Shown here: piece after piece, positions 26,657 through 30,000 of the stretch | How the letters are laid out: the number at the start of each line of letters is the position of its first letter | How positions within the stretch are numbered: the stretch's first letter is position 1 | Origin: Prorocentrum cordatum | Lineage: Eukaryota > Sar > Dinophyceae > Prorocentrales > Prorocentraceae | Reading direction: 5' to 3' | Length of the DNA stretch: 30,000 bases | Assembly: GCA_963575745.1 (NCBI GenBank) | Contig: CAUYUJ010016482.1 | Location: forward strand, 332,836-362,835 | Notes under the pieces: generated by a model | Told to the model about the DNA's origin: nothing | Databases searched by the model: none | Seen by the model: only the letters and a program-made list of their open reading frames with translations | Program-made: the position numbers and the translations under genes

Positions 26657-27283
26657 TCAGGCGCGCCTGATGCGGCCGCGCAGCGACGCGTCAGAGAACC
26701 GCAAGCTGCGCCGCGACGCCACCAGCTGCAGGCGCAGTGCGATGAAGGGATCGCAGTGCCCCACCGTGGCTGCCAGCGCGGCGGCGAGGCTGCGCCCGCA
26801 GGCCGCGCCGCACGCGGCGTGGCCGGCCCGGCGCCGTTGCTTTCGCGCCAGACCAGGGGTCGCGCCGTTCACTTGGTGGCCGTAGGCCGACTGCGGCAGT
26901 GCGCCCGTGGCCCACGGCCTTTGACACTCAGTTGGTCTTGCCGTAGCGCATCGAAGCTTCGTGGGGCGTCTCCATCGTCGGGCTTCAGCGTCGATGCGAG
27001 CCGGCGCCTTGGTCCGTGCTCTGCGACGCCCCGAAGCCGCGTTGATTCGGAGGTCGACCGCCTTGTCGGCTGCCGAGTGCGGGGCGCCAATTGCCTCGAG
27101 ACTGCCCGACAGGTTGGCCGCCAGCTTGCTGCTGGGCGCCGCGAGCACCGTCTTGGGCGAGCAGATGAGCCCCTGCTCGTCCATGCCGTCCTCGAGCACC
27201 TCGGCAACGCGGGGGGGCTCCTTTCTCGCGTCGCTGGCCGACCCATCGCGTCGGATCACCGCGTCGTCGATGAAGCTCCACAA
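26657..27283 (-). pseudogene. RT palm motif C and thumb, 208 aa frame
   Basis: The longest unbroken piece of the element. It opens with SFIDDAVIRRDG, the [YF]xDD active-site motif (FIDD at 27274-27263). GLICSPKTVLAAPSSKLAAN follows, a typical post-catalytic segment, and after a more decayed stretch come QSAYGHQVNGATPG and GHCDPFIALRLQLVASRRSL. The ATG at 27283 is not a real start, because the upstream RT motifs lie in other frames. Confidence 0.7.
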
Positions 27284-27284
27284 A

Positions 27285-27999
27285 CCGGCCTAGGGCGCAG
27301 CGCATGCGCCTTCCGCAGCAACGGGCGTTTGCGCAGCGTGCCAAAGGAGACCCCGTGCGCCGAGCCCGCGGCGACAGAGCGGGTCGCCTCCGCCTGCGTG
27401 GAGCACCCGCGGTGGCCGTCTTTCAGGTAGCACGGCGCCTGGAAGAGCTGAACCTCCAGGGCCGCCTCCGCGGCGGGGTAGTGGAGCGAGCCGCTCCGCA
27501 GTGGCCATTGGCGTGGCCAATGACGCCGTGTCGTAGAAGGTCTCCGCGCCCATCTGGGGGCGTGGCGGCCGCCACCTCCAGCTCGACGCCCGTCTCGTCG
27601 AGCAGACTTGCGCGGCGGCGCTGCTTTGGCTGCGCTGGAGCCGCGGACTGCGGCGTCCTGGGAAGCGCAGGGCTCTTTAGTCCAGGCCGGCGCGACCGCT
27701 GAGCGATCTCGGGGCCGGCTCTTCGGGGCCAGCGGGGGGGGGCCGACGATGCGCTCGCCGCCCGCTTTCTTGGGGAGAGCGCCACCGATGGCGCCCATCA
27801 GCTGGCGCGGCCAGCAGCATCTCTCTTCGCGGCGCGCCGGCAGGGGCCGCGGCTCATCGCGGCCCTCGGGCGGCAGCGTCTCCAGGTCCGAGCCGAGGCC
27901 GTCGACGCCTCTCGCCTTTCTGGAGCCCCGAGTCCGCGCGGCCTGGTCGATGCCGCTGCGCTCGAGGGGCTCCGGTGGGGATTCGCTGGCCCGACGCAT
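27285..27999 (-). pseudogene. RT fingers and palm motifs A and B, frameshifted
   Basis: From 27999: SRKARGVDGLGSDLETLPPE (about 27924-27865), ALPKKAGGERIVGPPPLAPK (27786-27727), then loss of sense. Motif A appears in a second frame at 27553-27530 as MGAETFYDT, corresponding to the D-x-x-x-F-Y-D style of these elements. The first frame resumes with YPAAEAALEVQLFQAPCYLK and motif B, SVAAGSAHGVSFG (27378-27340). At least two indels separate these pieces, so the enzyme cannot be made. Confidence 0.7.
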
Positions 28000-28128
28000 G
28001 GTTGCCTGGGGGGCAGCTAGGAGGTCGGGCCAGGAAGCAGATGGAGCACGCCACAGCGCACCTCATCGCATGGCCTTCTGGCGCATGACGTGGCTGGACT
28101 CGGTCACGGGAAGGCCACCCACCACCAG

Positions 28129-28463
28129 TTCCTGCGCCGTGGTCGCGGGGTCGCGCCCACCTGTGGAGGTCGCTTGGCTTCTCTCGCCACATCTTGAGAG
28201 CCCACGAGGCAAATTGACGACGATGCTGGCCAAAAGCGCGCGCCTGCGCAGCGGTGGCGAAGCGCTCCGTCACGGTCGCCATGCCATCCAGCTCCACGGC
28301 GGGGATCTTCAGTGCGCCGTTGACCATGCGATCCCAGGCGCGTGGGACCTCTGGGCCCAGCAGCACGTGGGAAATGCGATTCGGTGTCCATCATGATGTT
28401 GGCCGCCTGACGCAGCATCGCATCCAAGCAGCGCTCGAGCTGGCCGCCCCTGCTGACCTCGTT
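28129..28463 (-). pseudogene. Retroelement linker upstream of the RT
   Basis: NEVSRGGQLERCLDAMLRQA is followed in another frame by LLGPEVPRAWDRMVNGALKI, VELDGMATVTERFATAAQAR and QFASWALKMWREKPSDLHRW. Helical, Arg- and Trp-rich text of this kind sits between endonuclease and RT in such elements. I cannot recognise endonuclease catalytic residues further upstream; that part seems lost or too diverged. Confidence 0.55.
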
Positions 28464-28949
28464 CCTTCCTGTTGCCGATCGTGTAGCCTTGTCGTGTACT
28501 GTTGCAGGAGCTGTAAGTAAGGAACAAGCGTGTCCCTGGTGTGTCTGGCCCAAGTCGAAAATGCCATCGGCTGCCGCGGCTGCTGCCGCGCTCCGTCGAA
28601 TGCAGGCGATCTGCTTCAGCACTTCCAATGCCGCGGCCCAATGCCCGGCAGCCTGGCGACGCGGACGAGCGCGTCCAGGAGATGGCTTGAGTGGGGGGCC
28701 AACGAAGAGCAAAACCAACGGTGCGACCGCGATGCCGACCGCGTTATCCGGCGGGCACCCTGCTGGCGTCCAGGGGCACCTCCTCCGCCCTGGCGTGGCA
28801 CGCACTGAGGAGCGCCGCGTCGTCGCCCGCCATCCGGACCAGATGGTGCCTGCTCAGCTGCTCCATGGCATCGTTCCTCCAGTCCGCCGACGCGAGACCC
28901 GAACCTGCCGACCACCAAGCCTCGGACTGCGCGAAGTACTCTCAGGAGG
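28464..28949 (-). other. Degraded part of the retroelement, no clear motif
   Basis: An Ala/Arg/Pro-rich frame with fragments such as HWAALEVLKQ, but no recognisable endonuclease motif. I assign it to the element by position only. Confidence 0.35.
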
Positions 28950-29110
28950 GGAAAAAACACACAGACACAATTAATCGTCGATTTCCCAGAAAATATGGGA
29001 AAATATGGGAAGTGGTGGGGAAGACAAAAACCCAGAAAATATATGAAAATATGGGGAATCTGTTTATTTGTGTGTGTATTTATTTGTGTGTCCCAGTTTC
29101 CCTTCATACT
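28950..29110. other. AT-rich interruption inside the retroelement, with direct repeats
   Basis: About 160 bases with much lower GC content than the element on both sides. CCCAGAAAATATGGGAAAAT (28986) and CCCAGAAAATATATGAAAAT (about 29031) are imperfect direct copies 45-46 bases apart, and TATTTGTGTGTGTATTTATT follows. It could be an insertion, an intron or a non-coding junction between two element ORFs. Confidence 0.5.
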
Positions 29111-30000
29111 CGGGCATCTCGTCGCAGGTTGTCTCCTTAGGCGGTCTCTTCGCCGTCGCGGTGATCAGCTCGTGCAGCGCGGGGTTGGCGGCAAGCTGCC
29201 TCCTGCCGTCGACTTGGTTGGAAAGTGGCGCTGTCCCTTGACGATCGCTGCCGCAATTCATCGCGGGCTGCGGCCAACTGTCTGACGCCCGACTTGGACC
29301 TTGGGGGGCAGCCGCCGGCGGCCCCCCCAGGCCGCGCCCGCAGCCCGCGCCAGCGGCCCCCAGCCTCGCCGCGGCAGGGCCACGCTGCTTGGCGCTCTGC
29401 GCGCCGCCCTGGACGTCCTCGCCCACGGCGAAGAAGTATTCGCCAGGCCCGCGGCCTTCCCGGGCAGTCCCAGATCGAGCGTTCTCCTCAGCCTGTGCAG
29501 CCAGCAGCTGAGCGTCCGCCGTGGACGGCCGCCCCGTGCGCGCGTCGAGGTCAGTGCGCTGCGCAGTGGCGCCCCTCCCTCCAGGCTGGAGAGTGACGCC
29601 GTCAACTCACGTCAGTCGCTGCCGCAATGTATCACAGGCTGCGGCCAGCTGTCTGGCCCGCGACTTGGGCTCTGGGGAGCAGCGCCCTGCGGCCCCCCCG
29701 GGCCGCGCCCGCAGCCCGCGCCCGACCCTTCCGATCCCGCCACGGTGGGGCCCGGTGGATTGGCGCCCTTGTCGCCACCCAGCACGTCCACGCCCGCGGC
29801 GAAGAAGTCCTCGCCGGGGCCGCAGTCTTCCCAAGCAGCCGCCGCGCCCGCCTCGGACTGCATCGCCACGAAGTCGGCCTGCAGGTGAGCCGCCGGCGAG
29901 TCCTGGGGTCGCGCCGGGGCGGCGGCGCGCCGCTTGCTGGTCTTCGACTCTGGGTCGGGCTGCTGGCTGGGCTTCGGCGGTGTCGGGGTCGCCAGCGGGG
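29111..30000 (-). pseudogene. Upstream (ORF1-like) part of the retroelement with an internal duplication
   Basis: A Gly/Pro/Ala-rich minus frame containing QSEAGAAAAWEDCGPGEDFF, AAGVDVLGGDKGANPPGPTV and RQLAAACDTLRQRLT, plus a second set of similar text closer to the AT-rich block. Two homologous stretches, about 29245-29465 and 29616-29835, are separated by 371 bases at both ends. I see no zinc knuckle. It may be the gag-like ORF1 or the N-terminal part of a single ORF; the right part lies outside the window. Confidence 0.45.
29245..29835. repeat. Duplicated segment, copies 371 bases apart
   Basis: TCGCTGCCGCAAT occurs at 29245 and 29616, and GGCGAAGAAGT at 29427 and 29798. Both give an offset of exactly 371, and the sequence between is recognisably alike (CGGCCAACTGTCTG and CGGCCAGCTGTCTG; GGCCGCGCCCGCAGCCCGCG in both). 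371 is not a multiple of three, so the copies are in different frames. Confidence 0.85.

Larger units (their letters stand above)
25887..30000 (-). mobile_element. Decayed non-LTR (LINE-type) retrotransposon, minus strand, running off the right edge
   Basis: Reading leftwards from the right edge, the minus strand holds in order: a Gly/Pro/Ala-rich upstream part with a duplicated segment, an AT-rich interruption, a linker, reverse transcriptase with recognisable motifs, a C-terminal region and the first residues of an RNase H-like domain. Coding sense moves between all three frames, so there are many indels, and stop codons are frequent. Motif order and spacing fit ORF2 of a non-LTR retrotransposon. 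The style (YGHQ after the thumb, PKKxGG in the fingers, GDDSGGKHSDDPRL at the end) is what I recall from abundant dinoflagellate elements. No target-site duplication or poly-A tail is visible. The left end is a truncation or a diverged junction near 25887. Confidence 0.75.

Noticed and set aside
1-30000. tRNA, rRNA, spliced-leader RNA genes, CRISPR arrays or bacterial operons
   Set aside because: I found no cloverleaf, conserved rRNA block, spliced leader followed by a donor site, spacer-repeat array or ribosome-binding-site-led gene clusters.

Overview
This window reads as nuclear DNA from a dinoflagellate, judged from sequence alone with no database search. It is GC-rich and full of mono-, di- and trinucleotide runs. 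Coding sequence is sparse and interrupted by short introns. A degenerate spliced-leader-like 21-mer lies upstream of one gene. A decayed non-LTR retrotransposon carries a reverse transcriptase of the style I remember as common in dinoflagellate genomes. A Prorocentrum-like or Symbiodiniaceae-like genome is plausible, but I cannot assign a species.

Layout. 1-1550: low-complexity DNA and a weak decayed coding remnant on the minus strand. 1556-1615: one copy of a short dispersed motif family (GACCAT minirepeat), minus strand. 1900-2165: purine block followed by pyrimidine block. 2588-2944: small ORF (118 aa). 3589-7435: a gene-sized locus (locus A) with a relic spliced leader, an Ala/Gly/Arg-rich N-terminus, a likely 49-bp intron and a long reading frame broken by two in-frame TAG codons. 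7813-9576: a second, fragmentary gene-like locus (locus B). 9786-10085: AT-rich island with short degenerate repeats. 10530-10800: CTC tract. 12290-12467 and 14681-14828: two clusters of the GACCAT minirepeat with a 43-bp period, flanking an 18-copy tandem array of a ~101-bp unit (12617-14408). 14830-20660: mostly non-coding, including a ~420-bp GA microsatellite.

The best intact gene is locus C, 20662-24957 on the plus strand. Four exons with phase-consistent splice sites give a protein of about 1,130 residues. It has a putative zinc-binding CxxC...CxxC pair split across the first intron and no family I recognise.

From about 25887 to the right edge, the minus strand carries a frameshifted non-LTR retrotransposon. 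It contains linker, reverse transcriptase, a C-terminal region and the first residues of an RNase H-like domain, where it is truncated. Its upstream part contains a 371-bp-spaced duplication and an AT-rich interruption. Loci A, B and C all run on the plus strand, as in the unidirectional gene arrangement known from dinoflagellates. Nothing here suggests a shared pathway; A and B look like members of multi-copy dinoflagellate families of unknown function.
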